A DNA stretch of 64,000 nt from Candidatus Omnitrophota bacterium (GTDB lineage Bacteria; Hinthialibacterota; Hinthialibacteria; Hinthialibacterales; Hinthialibacteraceae). The position numbers and the translations under genes were made by a program. The stretch lies in contig JBFMBP010000134.1 in assembly GCA_040755155.1 (NCBI GenBank), positions 52,771 to 116,770 on the forward strand, written 5' to 3'. Positions 34,907 to 43,905 of this stretch are shown here, in pieces (positions within the stretch are counted from its first letter, which is position 1; each line of letters opens with the position of its first letter). The notes beneath the pieces were generated by a model. That model was given only the letters and a program-made list of their open reading frames with translations, did no database searches and was not told the origin of the DNA.

Positions 34907-36349
34907 ATGCGCGTTTTATTGTTGAATCCACCCGGCGATAAGCCGTATTTGCGCGATTATTATTGCAGCCACTCCGCCAAGGCGCGTTATTATTGGCATC
35001 CCTACGATCTTGTCGTCCAGAGCGGCATCCTTTCCCGCCGCCATGAGGTGGAATTTCTCGACGCCAATTGCTTGGGGCTGACTTTTCCCCAGGCCGCCCG
35101 GCGCGTCCGCGATCTAGCGTCGCAAGCGATCGTCTTCCTTACCGGCGGCGTCTGCTGGAAGCAGGATTTCGCCTTTCTCGAATCCCTCGGCCTTCCCGAT
35201 AATTTCCCCATCGCCGGAACCGGCGACGTTTTGGTCAGCAAGGGGCGCGAATTGATGGGGCGTTATCCGTGGCTGAAAGCGATTCTGCTCGATTTTACTG
35301 CTTCCAGCATCGATGGTTTTCTCGCCTCCTGGAACGCCCAAACCGGCGCCGTCGAACGGGACGATCTGCTTCCCAATCTTCTCTACCGCTCCGGCGGCGC
35401 TATTTTGCGCGGCCTCGATCCCGGCGAGCGCTACTACTCTTTTCCCCTGCCGCGCTACGATCTATTGCCGTTGGCCAAATACAGCATTCCCCACGGACGA
35501 CGACGCCTTTTCGCCTCGTTTCTCACTGATTTCGGTTGTCCCTATCACTGCTCGTTTTGCTTCAACGGCAAATGGGCGCACAAACTGCGCGACCTCGATA
35601 ACGCATTGCAGGAACTGCGCTATGTGCGCGATCTTGGCATCTGCGAGTTGTGGATCAAAGACCTTACCTTCGGCGTCAACCGCCAACACACGACGGAATT
35701 TCTTAACCGGCTCATCGCAGAAAAGTTGAATTTCGATTGGATAACGCTCTCCCGCGTCGACGTGATGGATGAGGAACTGCTTACTTTAATGGCCCGCGCG
35801 GGTTGCCATACGATCCAATTCGGCGTCGAATCCGCCGATCAGGGCATCCTCAATTCGATCGAGAAGGGCATCGAACCGGCGCGAGTGATGGAGATATTCC
35901 GTCTTTGCCGCCGTCTCAAAATTCGCACCCTGGCCCATTTCATTATCGGCCTGCCCGGCGAGACCGAAGCGACCGCTCTCCGCAGCATCGAATTCGCCAA
36001 AGATTTGGACCCGGACTTCATCTCCTTCAACGTCGCCGCTCCCCGCATGGGAACCGACCTGCGTTCCGAAGCCATTCGCCAAGGCTGGACGCCCAAAGAT
36101 GTGGAAACGGTGGACAATTCCATCGCCTTCCCCCAAATGGAGATAGGGACTTTATCCAGCGACCGCGTGCGCGAACTACGCAATCAGGCCATCCGCGAGT
36201 TTCATCTGCGCCCCGCTTATCTCTGGCGCAAAGCCCGCGATTTCCGCTCCCCCCGCGAAGCCTGGCGCGCCGCCCGCAACGCTTTTTCGCTCCTGCGCTC
36301 GACGCGGAATCGCCCCGATCTAGCCGATTACGCCGAAGGGGATATGTGA
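34907..36349 (+). CDS. B12-binding-type radical SAM protein, copy 1
   Basis: The 480-residue enzyme has an N-terminal cobalamin-binding-like Rossmann region (about 1-150, opening MRVLLLNPPGDKPYL) and a radical SAM barrel (about 180-400) with the cluster motif CPYHCSFC. Later conserved strands include IQFGVESADQGIL and HFIIGLPGETEAT. The C-terminal REFHLRPAYLWRKA tail is shared with the second radical SAM gene at 60.8 kb. Family members methylate or rearrange lipids, tetrapyrroles or secondary metabolites; the substrate is unknown. It stands alone. Confidence 0.88.
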   Translation: MRVLLLNPPGDKPYLRDYYCSHSAKARYYWHPYDLVVQSGILSRRHEVEFLDANCLGLTFPQAARRVRDLASQAIVFLTGGVCWKQDFAFLESLGLPDNFPIAGTGDVLVSKGRELMGRYPWLKAILLDFTASSIDGFLASWNAQTGAVERDDLLPNLLYRSGGAILRGLDPGERYYSFPLPRYDLLPLAKYSIPHGRRRLFASFLTDFGCPYHCSFCFNGKWAHKLRDLDNALQELRYVRDLGICELWIKDLTFGVNRQHTTEFLNRLIAEKLNFDWITLSRVDVMDEELLTLMARAGCHTIQFGVESADQGILNSIEKGIEPARVMEIFRLCRRLKIRTLAHFIIGLPGETEATALRSIEFAKDLDPDFISFNVAAPRMGTDLRSEAIRQGWTPKDVETVDNSIAFPQMEIGTLSSDRVRELRNQAIREFHLRPAYLWRKARDFRSPREAWRAARNAFSLLRSTRNRPDLADYAEGDM

Positions 36350-36427
36350 TAACTGAGGGATATGATGAAGGGTAAGATGAGGCGCGTTTTTTGCCCCATC
36401 GATTTTTTACGAAGAATGAAGTCGCGA

Positions 36428-37552
36428 TTACTGTTCATCCACCTCAAGTTGAATGACGGAGAAACAGATTTCCATCAAAGAATTAAGGCAGTTATCGAGA
36501 TTCCCCGTTATGGCTATCATGCAGTCTTTCTGCGGCAAGTAAGCGAAGTAGGCATTAAAACCGGAGATGCCGCCTGTCTTTCCCGGCAAGAGATATTTTC
36601 CCATCTTGAGTATTTCCAAACAGTAGCCATAGGACATTCCTGTGCCGGGTTGCTCAAAGGGAAGGCCGTTGTTTAAACAGGCAGGCGCAAACATCGCCTT
36701 GATGCTCGCTTGTTTCAGCAGCGCATCCGGTTGGAAGGCTTTTTTTAGTTTTATAAGATCCGAGGGATTGGATAATATTCCCCCGCTGGCGTAAGGAGCC
36801 GATACGCTGGCGTATTTGGCGTTCTGCATGTTTCCGGTGGCCGTATCCAGCGCATAGCCCGCGACTCGTTTCTGTATGATGGCGCTATTGCTGCCCAACC
36901 TGGTGTAAGTCATGCCCAGCGGTTTGGCGATGCGTTCGGACAGGAATTCGCCGTAAGCTATTCCCGACGCCTTCTCGATCACGAGTCCCAGGAGAATGCA
37001 TCCGGAGTTGCTGTATTGCGCTCGCTGTCCTGGTTCGAAGTCAAGAGGCAAAGACTCGAGCATGTTCACTACTTCCTGGGGACGCCAGTCCTTCGCCTGA
37101 TTAGAGCTGAAAGTCTCCACGGAGAGGATTTCCTTAATCCCGGAAGTGTGTTGCAGCAAGTGCCGAAGCGTGATTTCGCCGCTTCCGCGAAATTCGGGAT
37201 AGTATTTCGACAATTTGTCCTCAATCCGCAGTTTCCCATCTTCTTGAAGCAGCAAAATAGCTAGAGCAGTGAACGTCTTCGTCAACGAACCAACTTCGAA
37301 AACCGAATCCGTTGTCACCGGGATTTGGTGCTCCAAGTTCGCAAATCCATAAGATCGTTCAATGATTTTGCCATCGGCTGGAGATATGGCGATCGACAGG
37401 CCAGGGATATTCGCCCTTTCCATGATCGGCTTCACAATACCGTCCACGGCTTCCGGGGTGACGGCATCACTTTCCCTTACAAAAGCCGGCGAGGTTATCA
37501 GCCCAATTAGTATGGCGCCCCAAATAACTTGGCCTACTTTGTACCATCGCAT
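36428..37552 (-). CDS. Secreted serine hydrolase (class C beta-lactamase family)
   Basis: The 374-residue protein has a signal peptide (about 1-30) and the penicillin-binding/esterase fold. Ser89 and Lys92 form the SxxK motif (GSLTKTF), and QYSNSG supplies the YxN motif (Tyr-Ser-Asn). PGKTGGISGF near the C-terminus takes the KTG place. Family members range from esterases and D-aminopeptidases to beta-lactamases; the substrate cannot be assigned. It is a single-gene unit. Confidence 0.9.
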   Translation of the reverse strand: MRWYKVGQVIWGAILIGLITSPAFVRESDAVTPEAVDGIVKPIMERANIPGLSIAISPADGKIIERSYGFANLEHQIPVTTDSVFEVGSLTKTFTALAILLLQEDGKLRIEDKLSKYYPEFRGSGEITLRHLLQHTSGIKEILSVETFSSNQAKDWRPQEVVNMLESLPLDFEPGQRAQYSNSGCILLGLVIEKASGIAYGEFLSERIAKPLGMTYTRLGSNSAIIQKRVAGYALDTATGNMQNAKYASVSAPYASGGILSNPSDLIKLKKAFQPDALLKQASIKAMFAPACLNNGLPFEQPGTGMSYGYCLEILKMGKYLLPGKTGGISGFNAYFAYLPQKDCMIAITGNLDNCLNSLMEICFSVIQLEVDEQ

Positions 37553-37742
37553 CGGAAAATTTCCCTTCCTTCTATCAATTAAGAGGCGGATATTCTTTCA
37601 CCTAAAATAGTAAATGAGATTTGATTATATCATATAAACGACATTCGCTTCGATCTTTATGCGTTTTTTCTGCAAATGAAACGCGGTAATTTTTGTAAGG
37701 ATCGCAGCTCGATAGGATTGGTAAAAAGCGAAGCATAGAAAA

Positions 37743-37823
37743 GTAAGATGGGTCGCGTTGTATAAACCATCGTTTTTAACGGATATAACAAATAGATGAG
37801 GCAAACGTCGCGACTCATCTTGC
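37743..37823. repeat. Dispersed GTAAGATGGGTC inverted-repeat element (81 bp)
   Basis: GTAAGATGGGTCGCG and CGCGACTCATCTTGC are imperfect inverted arms about 50 bp apart. The element matches the one at 32165-32244 in size and arm sequence. Confidence 0.65.
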
Positions 37824-37842
37824 GATCCCGATTAAACCATCG

Positions 37843-38355
37843 TCAAACAGCAAGACTTGCACTCTTGAGAAAATTGGACAATTGGGCGTGCGCTGTCTCT
37901 GGCGGAATGGAACTGGGAGGCGTGGAACCGTGAGCTACATGATTGCGAAATGTTCGGATATTCTTGGCGTTGTTAATATCTTGTTCCGCCGCAGGCGGAT
38001 AGAACAATTCGATAATATCATTTACGCGCCAATTATCGATTCCATTTCTTAAAAATTCGTGCAACTTTGCCGCCAACTCCGCCGGAGTTGTTGCGGATGT
38101 AGATAAGGACTCCAGGCTTTCGGAAAGGTGGTCGCGGAGTGTCCGTTCAAAGGTTGCAAACAGAGCAAAAACCATGAGTTTACATAGATTTTCTTCCGCT
38201 TGGTCGAGCATCTCGCGCCCTTCTTGAGGAGGTAAGGAGTATAAATCCGTATTGGATAATGGGTCTAGGCGCCGATCAAGCGCGCGTCTGGCAACTTTGA
38301 TGGCGGCCATTGTGAATTGGAAGGTTTTTATGTGTTCGTCAAGCGGATTCATCAT
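37843..38355 (-). CDS. HEPN-like protein (RNHVAH motif), downstream gene of a pair
   Basis: The 170-residue helical protein ends with NIRTFRNHVAHG, which fits the R-x4-6-H signature of HEPN RNase domains and resembles the MAE_28990/RiboL-PSP HEPN group. An upstream helix (LMVFALFATFERTLRDHL) fits the same group. HEPN proteins occur as toxins, abortive-infection effectors or CRISPR nucleases. The start ATGATG at 38355 overlaps the stop of the partner gene by 4 bp, indicating coupled translation. Confidence 0.65.
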   Translation of the reverse strand: MMNPLDEHIKTFQFTMAAIKVARRALDRRLDPLSNTDLYSLPPQEGREMLDQAEENLCKLMVFALFATFERTLRDHLSESLESLSTSATTPAELAAKLHEFLRNGIDNWRVNDIIELFYPPAAEQDINNAKNIRTFRNHVAHGSTPPSSIPPETAHAQLSNFLKSASLAV

Positions 38356-38837
38356 CGTCCCAACACTTCTATCAACCGATAAAATAGATCGGCATTCAAC
38401 GATGGCAACATGCCCAACTGACGATTTTGAAGAAATACCCATCCTTTTACAATGTCCGTTAAATAGGGATGAGATTCCCTTTCTTCGAGAATCTTGCCAT
38501 TTTCCGTCAGCAAGTCGATTCGAATTGTTGGAGCGCCTTCGGAAACATAGATAAGCGTTTCGGTTCCAAGGTCGCTTTTCATATCCACGCGCCCTTCAGC
38601 GCCAATGATCCAGCGTCCTCGGGGAATCAGACGAACAGTCTTGCGGTTAGGGCGTTTGATAACTAAGACCTTCGCTTGGTAAGCGTCAATAGGTTCTTCT
38701 TTTATTGTAATGCGTTCTTCCTCAATATCCGCTTTTGGAACAATATCGCGAACCCAATCATCTACTTTACTGTAGAGTTCGTTCAAGCGAGAAAGATATT
38801 CATCGCGCAAATGCTCGGGATTTGTTTCATGATTCAT
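38352..38837 (-). CDS. Uncharacterised partner of the HEPN-like gene
   Basis: The 161-residue protein has a helical N-terminus (about 1-60, HLRDEYLSRLNELYSKVDDWV) and a beta-rich C-terminus (RLIPRGRWIIGAEGRVDM, ETLIYVSEG, PTIRIDLLTENGK). I do not recognise the family. It ends inside the start of the HEPN-like gene, and both are framed by single-gene units. A toxin-antitoxin or defence pairing is inferred from coupling alone. ATG 38837 has AGGAGACC upstream. Confidence 0.55.
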   Translation of the reverse strand: MNHETNPEHLRDEYLSRLNELYSKVDDWVRDIVPKADIEEERITIKEEPIDAYQAKVLVIKRPNRKTVRLIPRGRWIIGAEGRVDMKSDLGTETLIYVSEGAPTIRIDLLTENGKILEERESHPYLTDIVKGWVFLQNRQLGMLPSLNADLFYRLIEVLGR

Positions 38838-38884
38838 GATGAGGTCTCCTTTCAAAACGCGATGGATAATATCCTGTCTATTCC

Positions 38885-39445
38885 TCACTCCGTCGAGCGG
38901 CTGACGTATTCGCCGGTTTGCGTATCCACGACGATCTTCTCGCCTACCTTAATGAAGTTGGGCACAGAAAGTTGAAAGCCCGATTCCGTGGTCGCCGGTT
39001 TGGGGGAGTTGGAGACGGTGGCGCCTTTCAATTCCGGCATTGTATCCGCAATGACCTGGATCGAGGTTTTGGGCAGCGTTACGCTGATCGGCTGATTTTC
39101 CAACGTCGCGATTTGTACCACCATCCCGTCCCGCAGGAAATACTTGGCGTCGCCGACAAGTTCTGGGGAAAGAAGCACTTCGTCGTAGGTCTGCGAATTC
39201 ATGAAGTGGAATCCGGCGCTGTCGAAGTACATGTAACTCGCGTCGAACGTGAAGAAATCGGCCACTTCGATCTCTTCCGTCGAGCTGAATCGCGTATCGC
39301 ACTGCGTTCCGTTGAGGATATTGCGCAGCGTGCATTGCACGAATGCCCGTAAGTTTCCGGGCGTACGATGTTGAAAGTCCAAAACCTTGTGCGGCGCCCC
39401 TTTGAAAATGATGACGTTGCCTTTGCGAATATCGTTTCCCTTCAT
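38885..39445 (-). CDS. efp: Elongation factor P with Asn at the tip-lysine position
   Basis: The 186-residue protein shows the three EF-P beta domains. Domain I opens NDIRKGNVIIFKGAPHKVLDF, and the C-terminus has TESGFQLSVPNFIKVGEKIVVDTQTGEYVSR. EF-P relieves ribosomes stalled at polyproline. The tip loop reads HRTPGNLRAFVQ: Asn stands where many EF-Ps have the modified Lys34 (PGKGQ), so the usual EpmA lysylation is not expected. Proline-rich neighbours, such as the PT-linker protein at 43.9-46.9 kb, would need this factor. ATG 39445 is chosen; ATG 39454 sits too close to AAGGA. Confidence 0.9.
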   Translation of the reverse strand: MKGNDIRKGNVIIFKGAPHKVLDFQHRTPGNLRAFVQCTLRNILNGTQCDTRFSSTEEIEVADFFTFDASYMYFDSAGFHFMNSQTYDEVLLSPELVGDAKYFLRDGMVVQIATLENQPISVTLPKTSIQVIADTMPELKGATVSNSPKPATTESGFQLSVPNFIKVGEKIVVDTQTGEYVSRSTE

Positions 39446-39577
39446 GAAAGCCATTCCTTTATTGTATTTACTGGATTTTCAAAACTTGATTATCCTTATT
39501 TCCGTTCTTTTTCAAGTGGGATTCGCCGAAATTCCCCGCTTTGACTCTTTTAGCCCGGCGGTCGAAGCCGGGCAAAA

Positions 39578-40474
39578 TCATTCCTCCGCCATCTCTTCAC
39601 CGCGAACGATCTTCCATTGGCGCAGATAATGAACGATGGGAAAGATGACCAGCATTCCTAGGATGGGGATAACGCCGTTATAGATGCGATTTCCCCCAAT
39701 CCAAAAAGAATCCCAAAGCGGAGCCGTTTCAAAGAGCGCTTTCCGCATTACGAAGAAACAGACCCAGCCGCCGTGCAATCCCACGGACAACCACAACGTC
39801 CCTGTACGCTGCGCAGCGTAACAGAGAATGAATCCCACTAGAAACAAACCCGCCGCTTCCGGGAATAATTTAAATGTGGAAATCATCTCGTGCAACAATT
39901 GTCCGCATAATTGAAATCCCGCCTGCCAGGAATTTGGATTCTCCAGCGTCCCGCCCTTGCCGCTTAAAAAGTGTAGGGAAGAGAAGATGGCGCTCGAAAC
40001 GCCGCCGCCCATAATCCAACCCCAGCGCCGAGATAACGATCGAAAAATCAATCCCCGGAAAATATATTCCTCTACTAAAGCCACCGCAGCGCCTGTCGCC
40101 AAGCCTTCTATTATTTTTTGTTGGAGATAGGAGAAGGAAAAGAGCAAGGAATATGTCCATGCGCCTATAAATAAGTACAAACCGCTCAACGAAAAAAGAA
40201 AACACGCTGCGACGATCAGTCCGGCAAGCAAGTTTCGTATTCCATCCTTTGAAACGCGAAGCCCTACTTTACCAGGATGCTGCAACCCGATTTGCCGCCG
40301 GGCGAGCATCAAGCCGAGCACAATGCAAATCTCCCACAAACGCCGGAAAATCTTTATCGGCGCATCTAAGCCGGAAACAGCCGATGCGGCGTAAAACAAA
40401 GGATGAAGCAAACATGCGGCTAAGGTAGAAACGATTAGGACAACGATCACGCGCCAAAAGACGGGGATTTTCAT
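39578..40474 (-). CDS. CPBP (CAAX-type) intramembrane protease
   Basis: The 298-residue polytopic membrane protein carries the CPBP glutamate pair in ALVEEYIFRGLIFRSL, plus LHFLSGKG and later GLHGG histidines at the expected places. Bacterial members act as membrane-bound abortive-infection, bacteriocin-immunity or processing proteases. Downstream AT-rich simple repeats separate it from the sigma-factor gene. ATG 40474 starts the first helix; upstream in-frame ATGs encode repeat-like sequence. Confidence 0.85.
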   Translation of the reverse strand: MKIPVFWRVIVVLIVSTLAACLLHPLFYAASAVSGLDAPIKIFRRLWEICIVLGLMLARRQIGLQHPGKVGLRVSKDGIRNLLAGLIVAACFLFSLSGLYLFIGAWTYSLLFSFSYLQQKIIEGLATGAAVALVEEYIFRGLIFRSLSRRWGWIMGGGVSSAIFSSLHFLSGKGGTLENPNSWQAGFQLCGQLLHEMISTFKLFPEAAGLFLVGFILCYAAQRTGTLWLSVGLHGGWVCFFVMRKALFETAPLWDSFWIGGNRIYNGVIPILGMLVIFPIVHYLRQWKIVRGEEMAEE

Positions 40475-40496
40475 GATGGAATGAATCAACCTAAAA

Positions 40497-40680
40497 ACAA
40501 TGATGAATGATGAGTGATGAATGATGAGAATTTGAAATTCAACGAGATTCATCACGCATCGCTGTTTTTATGATCTTGGCTCGATGAAATAAAAAAAACA
40601 AGTTCGATGCGTCCCGAATTCATCATTCATCATTCCTCATTCATCATTCCTCATTCCTCATTCATCACTCATCATTAAAA
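40497..40680. repeat. ATGATGAATGATGAG-type simple repeats
   Basis: Degenerate units of ATGATGAATGAGG occur as a short block near 40500-40530 and again, on the other strand, as CATCATTCATCATTCCT units at 40618-40677. They look like slippage-prone minisatellites between genes. Confidence 0.7.
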
Positions 40681-40722
40681 AGACGTTCCCCGCCGGATTT
40701 TTCCAGCGGGGCAAAGGAGACG
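40679..40722 (-). terminator. Terminator after the sigma-factor gene
   Basis: On the minus strand CCCCGC and GCGGGG enclose a 12-nt loop and are followed by AACGTCTTTTT. Confidence 0.7.
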
Positions 40723-40753
40723 TAAAACCCAGTGGCGATTGGGGAGGTAAATC

Positions 40754-41587
40754 TTAATGGACGAAAAGCGGCTCCATTCTCATGCGGATATTGGGCCGAC
40801 GCAGTTTGCTCATGGCTTGTTCTTCGATGCGGCGCACGCCTTCTGCGCTCAATCCCATCTTTTTCCCGACTTTGCGCAGGCTCAGACGCTTGCCGCCGCC
40901 TTTCAGATTATAGCGGTACGATAATACCTCGCGTTCTTTGTCGTTGAGAATTCTCATGGCGGAAAGGAGGCGCCGAGCGGCCTCTTTAATCCATATCCGT
41001 TCGCGAGGGTCCGGCTGATTCTCGTCCTCCAATATCTTTTCCATGCCGGGATGGTCTTCATCGATGGAATGAATAGTATGAAAGGTAGGCGCAAAATTAT
41101 CGAGTTCTTCGATGCGTTCCTGTTCGGTATTCAACCGGTCGGCAATCTCTTCCCGATAGGGTTTTCTTCCATATTCCATTTCGAAGTTCTTTTCGAAAGC
41201 GCGCATCTTGCGCAGAAGTTCCAGTTTATTGATAGGAAGGTTTACTGGCCGAGTTTTTTGTTCCAGCGCCCGTTGAATGTAAAGCCGGATCCACCACGAG
41301 GCGTAGGTAATCAGGCGGCAGTTCTTTTCGGGATCGAATTTGTCCAACGCTTCGATCAATCCCAGATTTCCTTCCTGAATCAAGTCGGAAAGGCTAAGGC
41401 CCTGGTTGCGGTAGGGCAGAGCCATTTTAACGACGAAGCGCAGATTGGATTCGATCAATCGCTTGCGCGCATTGGCGTCGCCAGCGCGATGGCGCAGGAT
41501 CAGTTCTTTTTCCATTTCGATCGATAAGGGTTCGGAGGGAGCATCGCATGGATCGTTATAATGATTGAGAAGGATATCGGATTTCAT
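40754..41587 (-). CDS. Sigma-70 family RNA polymerase sigma factor (group 2, no region 1.1)
   Basis: The 277-residue protein has region 1.2/2 (LRFVVKMALPYRNQG, LSLSDLIQEGNLGLIEALDKFDPEKN, FITYASWWIRLYIQRAL-like), region 3 (KMRAFEKNFEMEYGRKP) and a region 4 HTH (LSLRKVGKKMGLSAEGVRRIEEQAMSKLR). It lacks region 1.1, so it is an alternative rather than the housekeeping factor. ATG 41587 gives better spacing to AGGGAG than ATG 41593. Its regulon is unknown. Confidence 0.9.
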   Translation of the reverse strand: MKSDILLNHYNDPCDAPSEPLSIEMEKELILRHRAGDANARKRLIESNLRFVVKMALPYRNQGLSLSDLIQEGNLGLIEALDKFDPEKNCRLITYASWWIRLYIQRALEQKTRPVNLPINKLELLRKMRAFEKNFEMEYGRKPYREEIADRLNTEQERIEELDNFAPTFHTIHSIDEDHPGMEKILEDENQPDPRERIWIKEAARRLLSAMRILNDKEREVLSYRYNLKGGGKRLSLRKVGKKMGLSAEGVRRIEEQAMSKLRRPNIRMRMEPLFVH

Positions 41588-41876
41588 TTTCATTCTCCCT
41601 AGGATGTTGATGATGCGCGTTTGTTTGCAATTAATACAAGGATTATGCCAACATCCAGGAAAAACGTTTAATTTTACCAAATCCCGGTATAGTTTTACTT
41701 AACCTTACTGATTCAAGTAAGTAATAAACGGGAAATTGTTTTAATTCTTCACAAAAAAAGCATCGTATCATTACAATAATTGGTAAGATTAGGGTAGGTG
41801 TGTGGGATTATGCTCGGCAGAATCCTGCGCAGGTGCGCAGATTCCTGCGCAGTTAAATGAATAGAATCGATAGAAT

Positions 41877-43034
41877 TTATAATTTTCCCAACGCGCATCG
41901 ATAAGCCGCTTCCAATGAGTCTACATGGACTTTCCAATTGTATTTGCGCTCGGCAGTTTTTCTTCCCGCCGCGCTCATGCTTTGTCTGACGTTGGGATTT
42001 TTTAGAATCCAAAGCGTCTTTTCCGTCATAGTTTTGATGTCGCCGCAGGCAGCGCACGAACCAGCGCCTAACGTCATTTTGCGCGTCTCCCCTACGTCGG
42101 ATGCTACAACCGGCAATCCCATGGCCAAATATTCGGCGATCTTCAAGGGCGATTTGGCTCGCGTAACGTCGTTCAATTCGAAGGGGGCTAATGCGACGTC
42201 CGCCAGCGATAGATAACGCGGCACATCCCCGCCGGGAACGTAATCGGTGAAAAGAACGCGATAAAAGACCTGCTTATCCATAGCCCGTTTTTTGATGGAT
42301 TCCAGTTTTCTTCCCCCGCCAAGAATCAACAATTTCGCCGTTGGAATTTCCTTAACGACAAGTGCGAAAATATCGACGGCTTGCTCAGCATAACTGGCCA
42401 CTTCCAATTGCCCGCTGTAGGCGAGGACTGGACCCTCTATCCCCAGTTTTTCGAGCAATTCAGGGTCTTTTTCGCGGGGATGAAACCGCTCTAGATCGGC
42501 GCCGACGGGAGCGTCCCAAAGCCGATCCGGCGGCGTTCCCCACTGCAACGCTTTATCCCGCAGAAAATCGCTGGCCACGGATACCGTATAGCTAAGGCGC
42601 GGCAGCAAACGGTCCCACTTTCCCGCCGTCCACCCCGCCCAATAGGAACCGGCAAGCTCCCTCGCGATTCCTTTTTCCCAATCGTCCCAATCGTAATGGA
42701 GGGGGATATTCCAACGCCGGGAAAGATAAATCGCTGGCAGCGATGCATCGGGATAAGCTTTCCAAAGATGAATTAAATCCGGTTGGGGCTGTAAGGAGAG
42801 CAGAACTTTCAAATTGCTTCCAGCTGCGAAGACGCTGCGGTTCATCGGCAGAATCCGGGCGCCCAACGAAGAAAGATTAGCGACGGAAGGAACCTCCTGC
42901 TGGCGCTGGCGATGAACGAAGTCGGTCAAAATCACTTCATGGCCCCGCTGCGCGAGTTCTTCCGCCTGGCACAATACCCGCCTCGCGCAGGATACAGAAG
43001 CAAGATCGAAACGTTGCAATAAAAGTATTCGCAT
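41877..43034 (-). CDS. GT4-family glycosyltransferase
   Basis: The 385-residue protein has two Rossmann-like halves. It opens MRILLLQRFD with an SCARRV segment, holds the interdomain PVGADLERFHPRE, and ends with the nucleotide-sugar site LSLADVALAPFEL followed by SPLKIAEYLAMGLPVVAS, the GT-B EX7E-type region. It is cytosolic or membrane-associated. Sugar donor and acceptor are unknown. It is a single gene with no polysaccharide cluster beside it. Confidence 0.9.
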   Translation of the reverse strand: MRILLLQRFDLASVSCARRVLCQAEELAQRGHEVILTDFVHRQRQQEVPSVANLSSLGARILPMNRSVFAAGSNLKVLLSLQPQPDLIHLWKAYPDASLPAIYLSRRWNIPLHYDWDDWEKGIARELAGSYWAGWTAGKWDRLLPRLSYTVSVASDFLRDKALQWGTPPDRLWDAPVGADLERFHPREKDPELLEKLGIEGPVLAYSGQLEVASYAEQAVDIFALVVKEIPTAKLLILGGGRKLESIKKRAMDKQVFYRVLFTDYVPGGDVPRYLSLADVALAPFELNDVTRAKSPLKIAEYLAMGLPVVASDVGETRKMTLGAGSCAACGDIKTMTEKTLWILKNPNVRQSMSAAGRKTAERKYNWKVHVDSLEAAYRCALGKL

Positions 43035-43363
43035 AAGCGTATCAAGTTGAACTTTCCATCGGAGAAAGGAGCATAATATCTACTCGAACGGAGGATAAAT
43101 ATGGGTTTAATTTTTGTTACGTTTTTGAATCACGAAAACACGAAATTCCACGAAATGCGCGAAATATTCGAATCGCGGATTTCGCAGATTCTTTTGGATT
43201 TCATGGAAAAATCTTTCGCGTAACGCGATTCCTAGCGTTGATTGTTATTCTTTTCTTTTTTTCGTGCTTTCTTTTTCAATTCGTGTTTTCGTGATTCAAT
43301 TCGATACGAAAATTACCCTGACCTATTTTCCTTTATGCGTAACATGAGTTAATAATCTCTTTT
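43035..43363. repeat. MITE-like element with 20-bp terminal inverted repeats (43127-43297)
   Basis: In this gene-free stretch GAATCACGAAAACACGAAATT (left) and AATTCGTGTTTTCGTGATTC (right) are near-perfect inverted repeats about 130 bp apart. The core has no ORF. Only this copy was noticed. Confidence 0.65.
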
Positions 43364-43666
43364 TTAGGCGGCATAAATAATTTTCCGGGTTTTGGCGATT
43401 TCATATCGGCGAAAAGGATTGCGTATCCCTTCCGCTTCCAGCAAATCGACTTTTCTTCCGAAAATTTTTTCTAAATCGTCGATCATATAGACAAAATCGA
43501 TCGTATCCCAGGGCGCATTCTTATTAATTTTCACCAACACGTCTACATCGCTCTCGGGACCGAAATCACTGCGCAGAACCGACCCGAATAATGATAGCTC
43601 CGTCACCCTCCATTTTTCGCAAAAGGCTTTAATTTTCCCCATGTCTATAGGGATCCGCGGTTCCAT
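43364..43666 (-). CDS. MNT-type nucleotidyltransferase (MntA-like)
   Basis: The 100-residue protein has the minimal nucleotidyltransferase fold: LSLFGSVLRSDFGPESDVDVLV carries the GSxxR-x-SDxD metal site, and a later KVDLLEAEGI strand is conserved. Such proteins are usually antitoxins that modify a HEPN toxin, or parts of antibiotic-type nucleotidyltransferases. No HEPN gene is adjacent, so it may be a remnant of a pair. It faces the cohesin-dockerin gene divergently. Confidence 0.85.
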   Translation of the reverse strand: MEPRIPIDMGKIKAFCEKWRVTELSLFGSVLRSDFGPESDVDVLVKINKNAPWDTIDFVYMIDDLEKIFGRKVDLLEAEGIRNPFRRYEIAKTRKIIYAA

Positions 43667-43905
43667 AATGACGTCTCTCGCCGTTTTCTTGGCCCAATAC
43701 GAGTTGCGATTTCCAATAAGATTATAACGAAAATCCCTTTTTTTCCTATCTGCGAAAAGAAGCGGACGCCTTTATTTTTTCGGGAAAATAAGAATTCGAG
43801 GTTGAAAAAAAAGGAAAGTCTTGTTATTGTAAATTGACTATTTTTATGAAAATAGGGTTAGGGCATCTCAATTTCATTACCCCCCTCATAGAAACGGAGG
43901 CACCG

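Noticed and set aside
40497-40680. A CRISPR array
   Set aside because: The ATGATGAATGAGG units are short and contiguous with no unique spacers; no cas genes are present anywhere in the window.
41800-41870. CCTGCGCAGGTGCGCAG repeats as an operator or small RNA
   Set aside because: The repeated TGCGCAG units are short and imperfect, with no promoter or gene linkage.
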